Source of the DNA: CAZISM01 sp964541895
Lineage (GTDB): Bacteria > Zhuqueibacterota > Zhuqueibacteria > Residuimicrobiales > Residuimicrobiaceae
DNA: 64,000 nt
Assembly (NCBI GenBank): GCA_964541895.1
Contig: CAZISM010000015.1
Location: forward strand, 1 to 64,000
Direction: 5' to 3'
Made by a program: the position numbers and the translations under genes
Shown here: positions 33,073 to 42,134 of the stretch, one piece after another
Layout of the letters: each line of letters opens with the position of its first letter
Position numbering within the stretch: position 1 is the stretch's first letter
Notes under the pieces: generated by a model
What the model was told of the DNA's origin: nothing
Seen by the model: only the letters and a program-made list of their open reading frames with translations
Database searches by the model: none

Positions 33073-33692
33073 GCTTGTTTCCTCCGCGTTTCAATCCAGT
33101 TGGCAACCGCTATAGTCAATCCCAGAGTGATGAAACCGCCGGCCGGCAGAATCATAACGATGACCTGCGGCATGGCGCCGGCAACCACCGACAGTCCGAA
33201 ATAGGTGCCGTTGCCGAGGATCTCGCGCACCGTACCGAGTATCAACAGACCGCTGGTGAATCCCAGCCCCATTGCCACGCCGTCCACGGCCGAAAGCAAC
33301 ACCGTATTTTTGCTGGCAAACGCTTCGGCGCGGCCCAGGATAATGCAGTTGACCACGATCAGAGGAATAAAGATGCCGAGCGCTTTGTGAATGTCAGGGA
33401 AAAACGCATGCAGCGCCAGATCGGTCATGGTTACAAAGGTGGCAATAACAACGATAAAGCCGGGAATGCGCAGTTTGGCGGGAATCAGATCGCGGATCAG
33501 CGCGATGACGATGTTGGACAACGTCAATACGATCATGGCCGACAGCCCCATACCCACGGCATTGATTGCCGAGGTAGAGACCGCCATAGTCGGACACATA
33601 CCCAGCAACATGCGTATGGTCGGATTTTCCGTCACCAGACCGTTTTTAAATACCGACGCTGTGGTCAGTTTACTGGAAGCACTCATAGTCAT
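33069..33692 (-). CDS. rnfE: Rnf complex subunit E
   Basis: 207 aa with six hydrophobic segments. FKNGLVTENPTIRMLLGMCP, IFIPLIVVNCIILGRAEAFAS and VREILGNGTYFG are RnfE/NqrD signatures; the NC pair in the fourth segment mirrors that of RnfA. Inner-membrane subunit of the ferredoxin:NAD+ oxidoreductase. 107 bases of non-coding DNA separate its start from the rnfG stop, longer than other gaps in the operon, and contain a weak GTCGGA/TCCGAC repeat. Confidence 0.96.
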   Translation of the reverse strand: MTMSASSKLTTASVFKNGLVTENPTIRMLLGMCPTMAVSTSAINAVGMGLSAMIVLTLSNIVIALIRDLIPAKLRIPGFIVVIATFVTMTDLALHAFFPDIHKALGIFIPLIVVNCIILGRAEAFASKNTVLLSAVDGVAMGLGFTSGLLILGTVREILGNGTYFGLSVVAGAMPQVIVMILPAGGFITLGLTIAVANWIETRRKQA

Positions 33693-33799
33693 TTTTCCAT
33701 TCTATAATGAATACCGACAAAGTCCTGTTGTTATGCCCGGAACAGCAATTCGCAAAATAGGGTCAGAGAGTGTCGGACTTTATTACTCCGACTAAGGAT

Positions 33800-34396
33800 C
33801 TATAGTCCGCTTTTCATCTGCTGCAATCCTCGCTCGATCGCCAGAGCGACGGCGCGACTGGAGATGGTGGCGCCGGTGATGGCATCGACCTGGCCGCCGT
33901 CCTTTCGCACCTTGAACTGAAAGGTATCCAGCGACCGGCCGGCAAACTGCTCGATAAACGGCGGCTGCGCAGCTTTGCTGCCCAGGCCGGGCGTTTCGTT
34001 ATGACGCAGCAGTTTGACCTGACCGACCTGGCCGTTCAGGGTCACGCCGAAAATAACCGTCACCTCGCCGCTGTAGCCGGTGTACACGGTGCTTTCCACC
34101 GCATAGCCCAGCAGATCGGCGCCTTTTTTGGCCGGATAAAAAATCAGGTTACCCTGTTTGCCCATATTTTTCTCGATTTTTTCCAGGGCCGGCTGATTAT
34201 CAAAGCCGGGCATCACCGCTGCGAGCGCGTCGTTCAACTCTTTTTCCATCACCATACGAATGCGGTCGGCGGTTGCGTTGTTCACCAGCGCCAGGGCCAG
34301 ACCGGACAACAGGGCGATGAGGAAAATGGGCACTATAATTTTCGGCGACACCGCCGGCTTGGCGGCGTCGTTGGCATCAGCACGGACGTCACTCAT
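33800..34396 (-). CDS. rnfG: Rnf complex subunit G
   Basis: 198 aa. One N-terminal membrane segment (IIVPIFLIALLSGLALALV), then a periplasmic FMN-binding domain with DAITGATISSRAV near residues 170-182, where the threonine takes covalent FMN through a phosphoester. LLRHNETPGLGSKA is another RnfG/NqrC block. FMN attachment normally needs an ApbE-type flavin transferase, which is not in this window. Overlaps rnfD by four bases. Confidence 0.95.
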   Translation of the reverse strand: MSDVRADANDAAKPAVSPKIIVPIFLIALLSGLALALVNNATADRIRMVMEKELNDALAAVMPGFDNQPALEKIEKNMGKQGNLIFYPAKKGADLLGYAVESTVYTGYSGEVTVIFGVTLNGQVGQVKLLRHNETPGLGSKAAQPPFIEQFAGRSLDTFQFKVRKDGGQVDAITGATISSRAVALAIERGLQQMKSGL

Positions 34397-35481
34397 TTCT
34401 TTGCCTCCTTCCTGTCTGCAATCTCGCCAAAGAGCGCCGGTTTGGTCCAGCGATCGATGAGCGGCGTCATACCGTTCATGATGAGTATGGCAAAGCTGAC
34501 ACCCTCGGGAAAGCTGCCCCAGAGACGAATGGCTGCCGTCAAAAGACCGCAGCCGGCTCCGAATACCAATTGCCCTTTGGGAGAGACCGGCGAAGTCACC
34601 ATGTCCGTCGCCATAAAAAAGGCACCGAGCAACAGCGATCCGGTGGCGAGATGAAACAGCGGTCCGGCATACTGGGCCGGATCGATCAGGCGCATGATGC
34701 CGGTCAGCAACGCCACCACGCCGAGATAGGCGACGGGAATCTGCCAGGTAATGACCCTGCGAAACAGCAGAAACAATCCGCCTGCCAACAGGAGGATGAG
34801 CGACACGTCACCCAGGCAACCGCCTTTGTTGAACAGGATATAATTCCATAAATCGGTCTCTTGAAACGCGGCCATGAATTTGCTCCAGCCCCCTTCTTTC
34901 AAAGCGCCGAGGGGCGTAGCCGAAGTCACAGCATCCAGATTCTGCAGCGGATTATCGCCCGGCTTTAGCCATTTGGCCGCCGTCCAGGTGGTCAATTGGG
35001 CAGGAAACGAAATCAACAGAAAGACTCGACCGACCAGTACCGGGTTGAACGGATTGCGGCCCAATCCGCCGTAGGCATGTTTGCCGATACCCATGGCCAC
35101 CAGCGCGCCCACCATCATGATCCACCAGGGGCTGGCCGGCCCCAGATTCAACCCCAGCAGCAGGCCCGAGACCAGGGCGCTGCCGTCCAGCATCTGCCGG
35201 AGTGCTTCCTGATGGGGATGACGAAAGCGTGCAAACATATATTCGAACATCAGCATGAACAGCACACTGAGGGCCATGACAAACACCGCCTGCATACCAA
35301 AAACCCAAAAGGACCACAAGGTGAGCGGCACCATGGCAGCCACGACATTGTACATGACTTTGGGAATAGAGGTCTCGGCCGCCAGGTAGGGTGAACTCTG
35401 CAGCCTGACCTGTTCCAGAGGCAGATCCATTTGGTTCAATGGCGTCTCGACCGCCGTGCGTACGTTTACTTCATCAGCCAT
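34393..35481 (-). CDS. rnfD: Rnf complex subunit D
   Basis: 362 aa, about nine hydrophobic segments. LQSSPYLAAETSIPKVMYNV is the usual start; GKHAYGGLGRNPFNPVLVGR is the most conserved block. DAVTSATPLGAL holds the threonine for covalent FMN, here in the S-A-T form rather than SGAT. Membrane subunit relaying electrons between RnfC/B and the periplasmic flavin of RnfG, coupled to Na+ or H+ transport. 12 bases downstream of rnfC. Confidence 0.95.
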   Translation of the reverse strand: MADEVNVRTAVETPLNQMDLPLEQVRLQSSPYLAAETSIPKVMYNVVAAMVPLTLWSFWVFGMQAVFVMALSVLFMLMFEYMFARFRHPHQEALRQMLDGSALVSGLLLGLNLGPASPWWIMMVGALVAMGIGKHAYGGLGRNPFNPVLVGRVFLLISFPAQLTTWTAAKWLKPGDNPLQNLDAVTSATPLGALKEGGWSKFMAAFQETDLWNYILFNKGGCLGDVSLILLLAGGLFLLFRRVITWQIPVAYLGVVALLTGIMRLIDPAQYAGPLFHLATGSLLLGAFFMATDMVTSPVSPKGQLVFGAGCGLLTAAIRLWGSFPEGVSFAILIMNGMTPLIDRWTKPALFGEIADRKEAKK

Positions 35482-35493
35482 TCTGCTCTCCTC

Positions 35494-36831
35494 CTACTTT
35501 TTGGCTGTTCGCCGACGCCATTCATATTTGGCCAACCTGCACCATTGCGTCAATCGTTTGTGAGCCGGACAGACAAAAACACAGGTACCACACTCTATAC
35601 AGGCCACAGCATCTTCAATCTTGTCATACAAGCCGTATTTCACGTTATTCATCACCTCGTTGGGCAGCAATCCCATGGGACAGGCCCGGTTGCAGCTGCC
35701 GCAGCGCAGACACTCCCGTTCCTCATAGGTGTGCACCTCGGCCGCCGTCAAATAGAGAATGCCGCTGGTACCCTTGGTAACAGGCGTGTCGATGCGGTTG
35801 GTGCTTTTGCCCATCATGGGGCCGCCATAGACGACTGCGGCGATCTCTTCTTTGGCGCCGCCGCAAAAGTCCAGCAGTTCCTTGCCGGAGATGCCGACCG
35901 GCGCCAGTACGTTTTGCGGCTGTCGGACCGCACCGCCTGATATGGTTACCAATCGACGCACCAGCGGTCGACCGAGTTGGACCGCTTCATACACGGCTAC
36001 GGCCGTGGCGACGTTCTGCACCAGAACCCCCATGTGAGCCGGCAGCTTGCCGAGGGGGATGATGCGATTCAGCACCGCCTGCACCAGCTGCTTTTCCGCC
36101 CCCTGCGGATACTTGGTTTTAGCCACACACACGCTCAGCTTGGCATAGGGGGTGATGGCCTGCTGCAGCAACAGAGCGGCGCGGGATTTGTTGTCCTCGA
36201 TCGCGATGATGCCTTCCCGGGCCCCGAGCGCTTTTACCATCAGCAAAAGGCCATAGACCACCTGCTGTGGGAAATTTTGCATCAGACAATCGTCGGCCGT
36301 CAGATAGGGCTCGCATTCGGCGCCGTTCAGAATCACCGTATCCACCTGGCAATCCGGCGGCGGCGTCAATTTTATATGGGTCGGAAAGGTCGCACCGCCC
36401 ATACCGACCACGCCGGCTTCGCGCACCGCGTCGATGATATCCCTGGCCGTGAGATGCTCAAAATCCGGCTCCAGCGCCTCGCGCTCAAAATCAACTGTTG
36501 TGGATGATCCAGGGGTAACGGTGATCTGGATCGACGGTCCCAGGTTGCCCAGCAGGTCGCGCCGGCCGATGTTCTTGACCTTTCCGGCGAGAGGGGTGTG
36601 GACCGGTACGCTTACGGCGCCGGCGGCTTCTGCGATTTTTTGCATGGCAACGAGGTCGACGCGCGCCTCCACCACCGCTTTAGCCGGCGCACCCAGATGC
36701 TGGTGCAACGGAATATTCAACTCGGCCGGATCAGGCACCACCACATAATGGCTCGAGTCGGTCAGTTCTTTTCGTTCCGGAGGATGAATGCCTCCGCGTC
36801 GAAACGTCGCTTTTCGCATGGCTGATATCAT
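35494..36831 (-). CDS. rnfC: Rnf complex subunit C
   Basis: 445 aa from the ATG at 36831, two bases after the rnfB stop with GGTGGAGGG upstream; a longer frame reaching 37053 would run inside rnfB and is discarded. FRRGGIHPPERKELT is the family's N-terminus. GMGGATFPTHIKL is the NADH/FMN-binding part shared with the 51-kDa subunit of complex I, and NGAECEPYLTADD follows. Near the end are two cubane sites CLRCGSCNRACP and CIECGTCVFVCP. It is the NADH-reacting cytoplasmic subunit. A normal-size RnfC without the long Ala/Gln tail seen in enterobacteria. Confidence 0.95.
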   Translation of the reverse strand: MISAMRKATFRRGGIHPPERKELTDSSHYVVVPDPAELNIPLHQHLGAPAKAVVEARVDLVAMQKIAEAAGAVSVPVHTPLAGKVKNIGRRDLLGNLGPSIQITVTPGSSTTVDFEREALEPDFEHLTARDIIDAVREAGVVGMGGATFPTHIKLTPPPDCQVDTVILNGAECEPYLTADDCLMQNFPQQVVYGLLLMVKALGAREGIIAIEDNKSRAALLLQQAITPYAKLSVCVAKTKYPQGAEKQLVQAVLNRIIPLGKLPAHMGVLVQNVATAVAVYEAVQLGRPLVRRLVTISGGAVRQPQNVLAPVGISGKELLDFCGGAKEEIAAVVYGGPMMGKSTNRIDTPVTKGTSGILYLTAAEVHTYEERECLRCGSCNRACPMGLLPNEVMNNVKYGLYDKIEDAVACIECGTCVFVCPAHKRLTQWCRLAKYEWRRRTAKK

Positions 36832-36833
36832 GG

Positions 36834-37679
36834 CTAACCCTCCACCTTCGGCTGATCCACAGCGGCCTTTAAAAGAGTGCGATCCTTGTTCGGCACCAGC
36901 GCCTGAATAGTGTCCTGCGGACAGACCGCAACGCATTCCGCGCAGGCCGTGCACCTGGCATAATCGATCACAACCAGGTTGTCGTCCTCCATGATCGCAC
37001 CATGCGGACAGGTCTTTATACATTTTTTGCAGAACACGCAGCCGACGCTGCAATAGGCCTTGACGAGAGGGGGCCGGTCATGAGAGAGACAGCTGATGAC
37101 CACGTCCTGTCTGGCCGGAACCAGAGATATAATGTGGCGCGGACACACCTCGACGCATTTGCCGCAGCCGATGCATTTGTGGCGCTCCACTTCCACAATC
37201 CGGCCTTTTTTGCGGATGGCATCATAAGGGCAGACGGTGATGCAGGCGCCCAAACCGATGCAGCCATAGGGACACATTTTTTCCACACCGCCGACCAGAT
37301 GTGCGGCCCGGCAATCCTCAATACCGTAATAGGTACCCTGAAATTTGGCCGAAGAGGCGTCGCCATTGCAGTGAATCACCGCCACCAACGGCTCCGAGTC
37401 TGCGAGGGTGGCCCCAAGCAGGCCGGCGATTTGAGCCATATTCTCAGAACTGGTAGCCGGACATTTTGTTTTCGCCTGGCCGTTTATGAGCGCCTCGGCA
37501 AAGGCCCGGCAGCCCGGATAGCCGCAAGCGCCGCAATTGCTGTTGGCCAGCAGCGCGGCGACCAGATCGATACGCGGATCCTCATGGGTGTAAAAAGCCC
37601 GCGCCGCAATGTATAAAATGCCGGCGCAAACAAGGCCCAGGCCTCCCATGACCATGGTTGATACGAGAACAGGATTCAT
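36834..37679 (-). CDS. rnfB: Rnf complex subunit B, multi-cluster form
   Basis: 281 aa. N-terminal membrane anchor (VMGGLGLVCAGILYIAA), the NCGACGYPGCRAFAEAL cluster with a further KTKCPAT cysteine, then CIGLGACITVCPYDA, CIGCGKCVEVCP, CVFCKKCIKTCP and CTACAECVAVCP. That is one RnfB/ACS-type cluster plus four ferredoxin-type motifs, more than the two in gamma-proteobacterial RnfB and like the long anaerobe (Clostridium/Thermotoga) form. It is thought to accept electrons from ferredoxin. It overlaps rseC by four bases. Confidence 0.94.
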   Translation of the reverse strand: MNPVLVSTMVMGGLGLVCAGILYIAARAFYTHEDPRIDLVAALLANSNCGACGYPGCRAFAEALINGQAKTKCPATSSENMAQIAGLLGATLADSEPLVAVIHCNGDASSAKFQGTYYGIEDCRAAHLVGGVEKMCPYGCIGLGACITVCPYDAIRKKGRIVEVERHKCIGCGKCVEVCPRHIISLVPARQDVVISCLSHDRPPLVKAYCSVGCVFCKKCIKTCPHGAIMEDDNLVVIDYARCTACAECVAVCPQDTIQALVPNKDRTLLKAAVDQPKVEG

Positions 37680-38170
37680 GTTTCCTGACTCCTTGCAATA
37701 ATATGTATATTTTCCGCTCCACCCATTTTTTTACGTGCGAGAGCGATAACCAGTATTATGACGGGGATGGCAAAAAAAATGGCCGACAACGAACCCAGAT
37801 CAGGGTCGTGCAGGCCCATGGCAACGGACGCCAGGCGTCCCAGATAGGCGAATACAAGCAAGATGAGCGCAGGTAACAGATAGATCAGGAAAGAAGCGCG
37901 GCTGACAAAACCGGGGGCAATCGCCACCTCGACATGATCGCCGGGCCGCACCTCCATGGCAGGGGGAATGATCAGATCCACGATGCGTTCCGCCTGTTCT
38001 CCGGAGAGGAGACACCTGGAATGACAGGAGGCACAGGCGGAAAATACCGACACGCTGGCCCTGGCAAACCGGCCGGTTACGCTGAGGATCAGGACATCTT
38101 TTTTGTGCAACGGTTGCTGAGAGTGGCTGAACGCCTGACAGTCTGATTCAGTATAGTTCGAACGATTCAT
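37676..38170 (-). CDS. RseC/MucC-like positive regulator of Rnf/SoxR-reducing type
   Basis: 164 aa. The soluble N-terminal part has the cysteine motif SACASCHSRCLL, then GDHVEVAI and two membrane segments (FLIYLLPALILLVFAYL and LSAIFFAIPVIILVIALA). This matches the RseC family, which in Bacteroidetes and Thermotogae heads rnf operons and in E. coli acts with RsxABCDGE to reduce SoxR. Its role in Rnf assembly or regulation is not well known. First gene of the operon, with a weak ribosome site, and coupled to rnfB by a four-base overlap. Confidence 0.85.
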   Translation of the reverse strand: MNRSNYTESDCQAFSHSQQPLHKKDVLILSVTGRFARASVSVFSACASCHSRCLLSGEQAERIVDLIIPPAMEVRPGDHVEVAIAPGFVSRASFLIYLLPALILLVFAYLGRLASVAMGLHDPDLGSLSAIFFAIPVIILVIALARKKMGGAENIHIIARSQET

Positions 38171-38196
38171 AAAGGAAACAAGTTGATTAAGGACAA

Positions 38197-38226
38197 CTAT
38201 AATTTTATAATTTGGTAAAAATGCAA
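38197..38226 (-). promoter_or_regulatory. Possible promoter of the rseC-rnf operon
   Basis: Minus strand: TTGCAT (38226-38221), 18-base A/T-rich spacer, TTATAG (38202-38197), 27 bases before the rseC ATG at 38170. Weak match, and the region further upstream is lost in the N gap. Confidence 0.38.
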
Positions 38227-38264
38227 CTTATTTCCAAGATATTTTTTCACATGCGAAATTTTCG

Positions 38265-38364
38265 NNNNNNNNNNNNNNNNNNNNNNNNNNNNNNNNNNNN
38301 NNNNNNNNNNNNNNNNNNNNNNNNNNNNNNNNNNNNNNNNNNNNNNNNNNNNNNNNNNNNNNNN
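38265..38364. other. Assembly gap (100 N)
   Basis: Exactly 100 undetermined bases, the usual placeholder for a scaffold join of unknown true length. Gene order across it, rnf on one side and the BASS cluster on the other, rests on scaffolding only. Confidence 0.98.
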
Positions 38365-38515
38365 CAACCGCGGCATCGACGCGTTTGTGGAGCATGTGCA
38401 GAGCAGAACGGACTCAAGTCCTCGAGAAGGAAAAAACCTCCGGCATATCCATAACCTGCAAAAACGGCCAGGCCGAGTAGCGCCTTCTGCCATCAGGCCG
38501 CAAGTCCATGAGAGG
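38365..38515. other. Short non-coding or gene-remnant stretch after the gap
   Basis: A rightward open frame enters from the gap (starts NRGIDAFVEHVQSR) and could be the tail of a gene lost in the gap. It runs on through the antisense of the BASS gene to 38707, so it is not a convincing coding end. The same bases show nothing else. Confidence 0.3.
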
Positions 38516-39781
38516 TTATCCGGCTGTTTGTTTTCTTTTCCAGAACGAGGCCAGTATCGAACCGGAAATATTCTGCCACGGACCAAAGATCGCCGGCGCC
38601 AGGGCGGCGCTGGAACTCTTCAACACCTCCATGGCCAGTCCCGAGGCCATGCCGCCGTTCTGCATGCCCACTTCGATCGCAACCGTGCGCGCGTCCGCCT
38701 CGCTTAATCGCAACGGTTTGGCAACCAGATAGCCAAAGAGGTAGCCCAGGAGGTTGTGCGCCATCGTCGCCAGCAGCAGCACCGGGCCGATCGCCAGCAA
38801 GGCCTGGCTCGAACGGGCGGTGATGATGGCAATGATAAAACAGATGGCGACCATGGACAACACCGGCAGCGCCTTGCTCATCCAGTCGTCGCGACGCTGT
38901 TGCCGCACGTACAACCACCATTTCACTATGACCACCACGGCGATAAAAAACAGGCCGAGAATCAGACCGGTTCGCACAACCGCCAGAGGTCCAAAGAACG
39001 TTGGTCCGCTCCACCACAACAGGGCCGCCCCCAGCATCGCCGCCAGCGCCAGTGCACCCAGTCCTCTGGAGGAGGTGAACGCTTTTTTATCTTCGTACAG
39101 TATTCTGTGGCATAAAAGCCCGGCCACGATCGGGACGATGATCATATTGAGGATGGACAACATCATGTCCATAAAATGGACCGGCACCAGCTGTCCGGCC
39201 AATACCTTGAACATAAAGGGCGTCATCAGCGGCGACATCAGGGTCGAGCAGGCGGTCATGGTGACCGACAGGGCGACATTGCCGCCGGCCAGATAGGTCA
39301 TGACGTTGGAAGCGACACCGCCGGGACAACAGCCGATGAGAATCAGGCCGGCCGCCACTTCCGGTGAAAAAGAAAACAGCGTCGCCAGGCCATAGCCTAC
39401 AAACGGCATGATGGTGAACTGCAGGAGCATGCCGATAGCCACCGGCCAGGGGATGAGCAGAATCCGTGAAAAATCCTTCACGCTCAGCGTGGTGCCCATG
39501 CCGAACATGATGATCTGAATGAGCGGGACGATCAGTCCCTTCAGGTCGTATCCGAGCCAGACGCCGAACAGACGGGGAAAAAACATCGACGCCGCCACAA
39601 AGGCAAACACCCAAAAGGTGAAGGAAAAACTGCTGTACGCTTTGTGTTGTCTGAATTGCAGAGCCGCCACGACGAACAGCAGAACCACGAGCACACCGCT
39701 CTGCCGACCATGACCGGCAAGGCCCATCGCCAGGATCGCCAGCGTAAACAGGAGGATGGCATAGTTGAGGTATTTTGTCAT
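38516..39781 (-). CDS. Bile acid:sodium symporter (BASS) family transporter
   Basis: 421 aa from the ATG at 39781; a GTG at 39805 would add eight residues, and neither has a good ribosome site. About ten hydrophobic segments. IQIIMFGMGTTLSVKDFSRI and GLILIGCCPGGVASNVMTYLAGGNVALSV are the BASS signatures, with the sodium-site region in the broken helices. EVGMQNGGMASGLAMEV is the second sodium/substrate block. Family members carry bile acids, pyruvate, pantothenate or other organic anions with Na+. It ends a leftward run with the enolase-superfamily, RraA-like and MttB-like genes, so it may import their substrate or product. Confidence 0.88.
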   Translation of the reverse strand: MTKYLNYAILLFTLAILAMGLAGHGRQSGVLVVLLFVVAALQFRQHKAYSSFSFTFWVFAFVAASMFFPRLFGVWLGYDLKGLIVPLIQIIMFGMGTTLSVKDFSRILLIPWPVAIGMLLQFTIMPFVGYGLATLFSFSPEVAAGLILIGCCPGGVASNVMTYLAGGNVALSVTMTACSTLMSPLMTPFMFKVLAGQLVPVHFMDMMLSILNMIIVPIVAGLLCHRILYEDKKAFTSSRGLGALALAAMLGAALLWWSGPTFFGPLAVVRTGLILGLFFIAVVVIVKWWLYVRQQRRDDWMSKALPVLSMVAICFIIAIITARSSQALLAIGPVLLLATMAHNLLGYLFGYLVAKPLRLSEADARTVAIEVGMQNGGMASGLAMEVLKSSSAALAPAIFGPWQNISGSILASFWKRKQTAG

Positions 39782-39817
39782 ATCTTGACCATTTTGCGTA
39801 ATCACCTGCAGGAAAGA

Positions 39818-41176
39818 CTAACTCCACAGCCTATCGTGGCTTCGTTCTGACTCCCACTCGGGCGTGGGCGCAAACAGTTCCTCATCCTTGCCCAGGTGTT
39901 GTTTGATCACATCCAGGTTGGGCTCTACGCCCAGTCCCGGTGCATCCGGCACATGCGCAAAGCCGCCGGAACAGAGCGGTTTTTTCCCAACCACCAGATC
40001 CTCCCACCAGCTCACATCCACCGAATGGTGCTCCAGCGCCACCACGTTCTGAGTGGCGGCTGCGCAGTGCAGATTCGCCATAAAGGAAAACGGCGAACCG
40101 GCAAAGTGCATGGCCATGGGGATGCCCTGCGTCTCGGCATAGTCGCCGATCCGCTTGGTCTCCAATATGCCGCCGGCAGTAGCCAGGTCGGGATGAATCA
40201 TGTCCACGGCCCGCGCATCGATCAGCGTTTTGAACGCCTCCAGGCCAAAGATATCTTCGCCGGTCAACGTCGGCACGTCGATGCTGCGGGTGATCTCTTT
40301 GTGCATATCGGTGTATTGCCACGGCACCATGTCTTCCAGCCACGCCATTTGAAAGCCCTGCAGAGCCCGGCCGAGGCGGATGCAGCTGTTGACATCGATG
40401 TGACCGAAATGATCCGCTGCCAGCGGCACCTCCATGCCGATGGTCTCGCGTATTTTCGCCACATACTCGGCCATGAGCGACACCCCCTTATCGGTGATCT
40501 GAACCTGGTTGAACGGATGCATGGTGGAATGATAGGCGTTCCAGTCGAACTGCAGCGGCAGGGTCAATGCGCCCGCTACGTTGCGGATCAGGCCGATGCC
40601 CAGGTCCATCTTGAGGAAGGTATACCCCATATCCAGCCGCTGTTTCATGCGCCGGGCATACTCGTGCGGATCGCTGGACATGGTTGTGTCCGTATACAGT
40701 CGGATTTTATCGCGATACTTGCCGCCCAGCATCTGATAGACCGGCACGTTAAACGCCTTGCCGGCCAGATCCCACAAGGCCATCTCCACGCCGGAGACGC
40801 CTCCGCCCTGGCGGCCGTGATGGCCGAACTGTTTGATCTTTTTAAACAGTTTTTCCACGTTGCAGGGATTTTCACCCAGGATACGGCTCTTCAGGAACAG
40901 CGCATACCGTTTGCTGCCGCCGTCACGGACTTCGCCATAGCCGCTGATGCCCTGGTTGGTATCGATGCGGATGATGGGCACATTCATGGGCGCATCTCTG
41001 ATGGCGGCGACGCGCAGGTCGGTGATCTTTAATTCAGAGGGGCTGGAACGGCGATTGACATTTTGTGTGGCACAGGCGATCTGATCCTGAAACGGGATCA
41101 GGGCCAGGGACACGCCGCCGAGCATCGAGCGGGTAAAGAATTCGCGTCGGCTGTTTCCAGATCGATCATGCGACAT
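39818..41176 (-). CDS. Mandelate racemase/muconate lactonizing (enolase superfamily) enzyme with Tat signal
   Basis: 452 aa, AAGGAG six bases before the ATG. The N-terminus SRREFFTRSMLGGVSLALI is a twin-arginine signal. Then comes the MR/MLE capping domain (LKITDLRVAAIRDAP) and the barrel: FLKMDLG at the catalytic-lysine strand, and metal ligands in LAADHFGHID (Asp), WLEDMVPW (Glu) and TGEDIFG (Glu). MHFAGSPFSFMANLH is at the end-of-barrel His position. These enzymes abstract a proton alpha to a carboxylate, giving racemases, sugar-acid dehydratases and cycloisomerases; the set resembles acid-sugar dehydratases. An exported member is unusual. It lies 29 bases after the RraA-like gene. Confidence 0.88.
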   Translation of the reverse strand: MSHDRSGNSRREFFTRSMLGGVSLALIPFQDQIACATQNVNRRSSPSELKITDLRVAAIRDAPMNVPIIRIDTNQGISGYGEVRDGGSKRYALFLKSRILGENPCNVEKLFKKIKQFGHHGRQGGGVSGVEMALWDLAGKAFNVPVYQMLGGKYRDKIRLYTDTTMSSDPHEYARRMKQRLDMGYTFLKMDLGIGLIRNVAGALTLPLQFDWNAYHSTMHPFNQVQITDKGVSLMAEYVAKIRETIGMEVPLAADHFGHIDVNSCIRLGRALQGFQMAWLEDMVPWQYTDMHKEITRSIDVPTLTGEDIFGLEAFKTLIDARAVDMIHPDLATAGGILETKRIGDYAETQGIPMAMHFAGSPFSFMANLHCAAATQNVVALEHHSVDVSWWEDLVVGKKPLCSGGFAHVPDAPGLGVEPNLDVIKQHLGKDEELFAPTPEWESERSHDRLWS

Positions 41177-41205
41177 GGTGCGCTCCTTATGAATAATTGC
41201 GGTCT

Positions 41206-42126
41206 CTACCAGGTTCTTTTATCGAGAATCTCTTTAATCGCCTCTTTGGGCACTGCGAGGTTGTCCATATTGGCCTGCAGCCATTTGGCGAAATCCTGGC
41301 GAATCTCTTCGCTCCATTGCGAATCGATCTGACCGGGCGTGTATTTGCCTTCCCGCAACCGTTGATGGCCGAACTGATCGCGCAGCATGATGGCTTCAGC
41401 CTTTTGCACCACTTTTTCCGCCAGATGCGCCGGAATGAAAATCACCCCTTCGCGCTTGGCCAGAACCACATCCCCGGGGAACACCGTAGCGCCGCCGATC
41501 CGTATCGGCAGATTGATGCCCGCCAGCGTCATATCCTTGATAAAAGAGGGGTGCCAGCCGCGCACCCAGGCGTTGAATCCGGCCAGGTCTTCCAGGCCTT
41601 CGAGATCGCGCACGCTGCCGTCAAAGACGACGCCGTTGCCGGACTTGCTGTAAATGGCGTTGCCCAGATTGTCACCGATCAGGGTGCCATCCGCAATCTT
41701 GCCGTACGAGTCGGCCACATAGACGTCGCCCTTTTGCAGCATGTCGATGGGCCAGGAGTTGGAAGGGCCGATGCGGCCTTCGGACTTGCCCGCGCTATCC
41801 ACCAGCTTTTTCAAATCCGCGCGCACGGGCATGTACATGGCGGTCAAGGCGCGGCCGACCATGGGCTGATCCGGCCGGATCATCTGCCAGCCGCCTTCGA
41901 ATTGACAGGGATAGCCTTCAGCGGCCAGCAGCGCCCAGGCCTCTTCGATGGAGACGTTTTTCATGCGCTGCAGTATGCCGTCCGCCACTCGCGGACGGCC
42001 GTCGGGGTAGCGCTCACCCTGCCATTCGGGAGAGAGATAGATCACGCGTGCTTTTGGCGCGATCTCTTGCGCCGTCACCAGCAGGGGCAACAGAACACAG
42101 ACAGTAATCAGCCATCGTGTTTTCAC
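41206..42126 (-). CDS. RraA-family protein (HMG/CHA-aldolase-like) with signal peptide
   Basis: 306 aa. Signal peptide MKTRWLITVCVLLPLLVTAQ. RraA core: VGRALTAMYMPV, KGDVYVADSYGKIADGTLIGDNL, GVVFDGSVRDLEGL and GDVVLAKREGVIFIPAHLAE. GDNL and the Arg-Asp pair (SVRD) are the substrate/metal residues of 4-hydroxy-4-methyl-2-oxoglutarate aldolase and related oxaloacetate decarboxylases. The cytoplasmic relatives are about 160-230 aa, so this one is longer by the leader and a C-terminal helical tail of roughly 50 residues. A pyruvate-forming retro-aldolase on a keto-acid made by the neighbouring enolase-type enzyme is an attractive but untested guess. Confidence 0.84.
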   Translation of the reverse strand: MKTRWLITVCVLLPLLVTAQEIAPKARVIYLSPEWQGERYPDGRPRVADGILQRMKNVSIEEAWALLAAEGYPCQFEGGWQMIRPDQPMVGRALTAMYMPVRADLKKLVDSAGKSEGRIGPSNSWPIDMLQKGDVYVADSYGKIADGTLIGDNLGNAIYSKSGNGVVFDGSVRDLEGLEDLAGFNAWVRGWHPSFIKDMTLAGINLPIRIGGATVFPGDVVLAKREGVIFIPAHLAEKVVQKAEAIMLRDQFGHQRLREGKYTPGQIDSQWSEEIRQDFAKWLQANMDNLAVPKEAIKEILDKRTW

Positions 42127-42134
42127 ACCTCACC

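Noticed and set aside
36832..37053. Longer N-terminus for RnfC
   Set aside because: It would lie inside rnfB in another frame; the ATG at 36831 gives the standard RnfC beginning and has a ribosome site.
38387..38707. Rightward open frame after the N gap
   Set aside because: It continues through the antisense of the well-supported BASS transporter and has no ribosome site.
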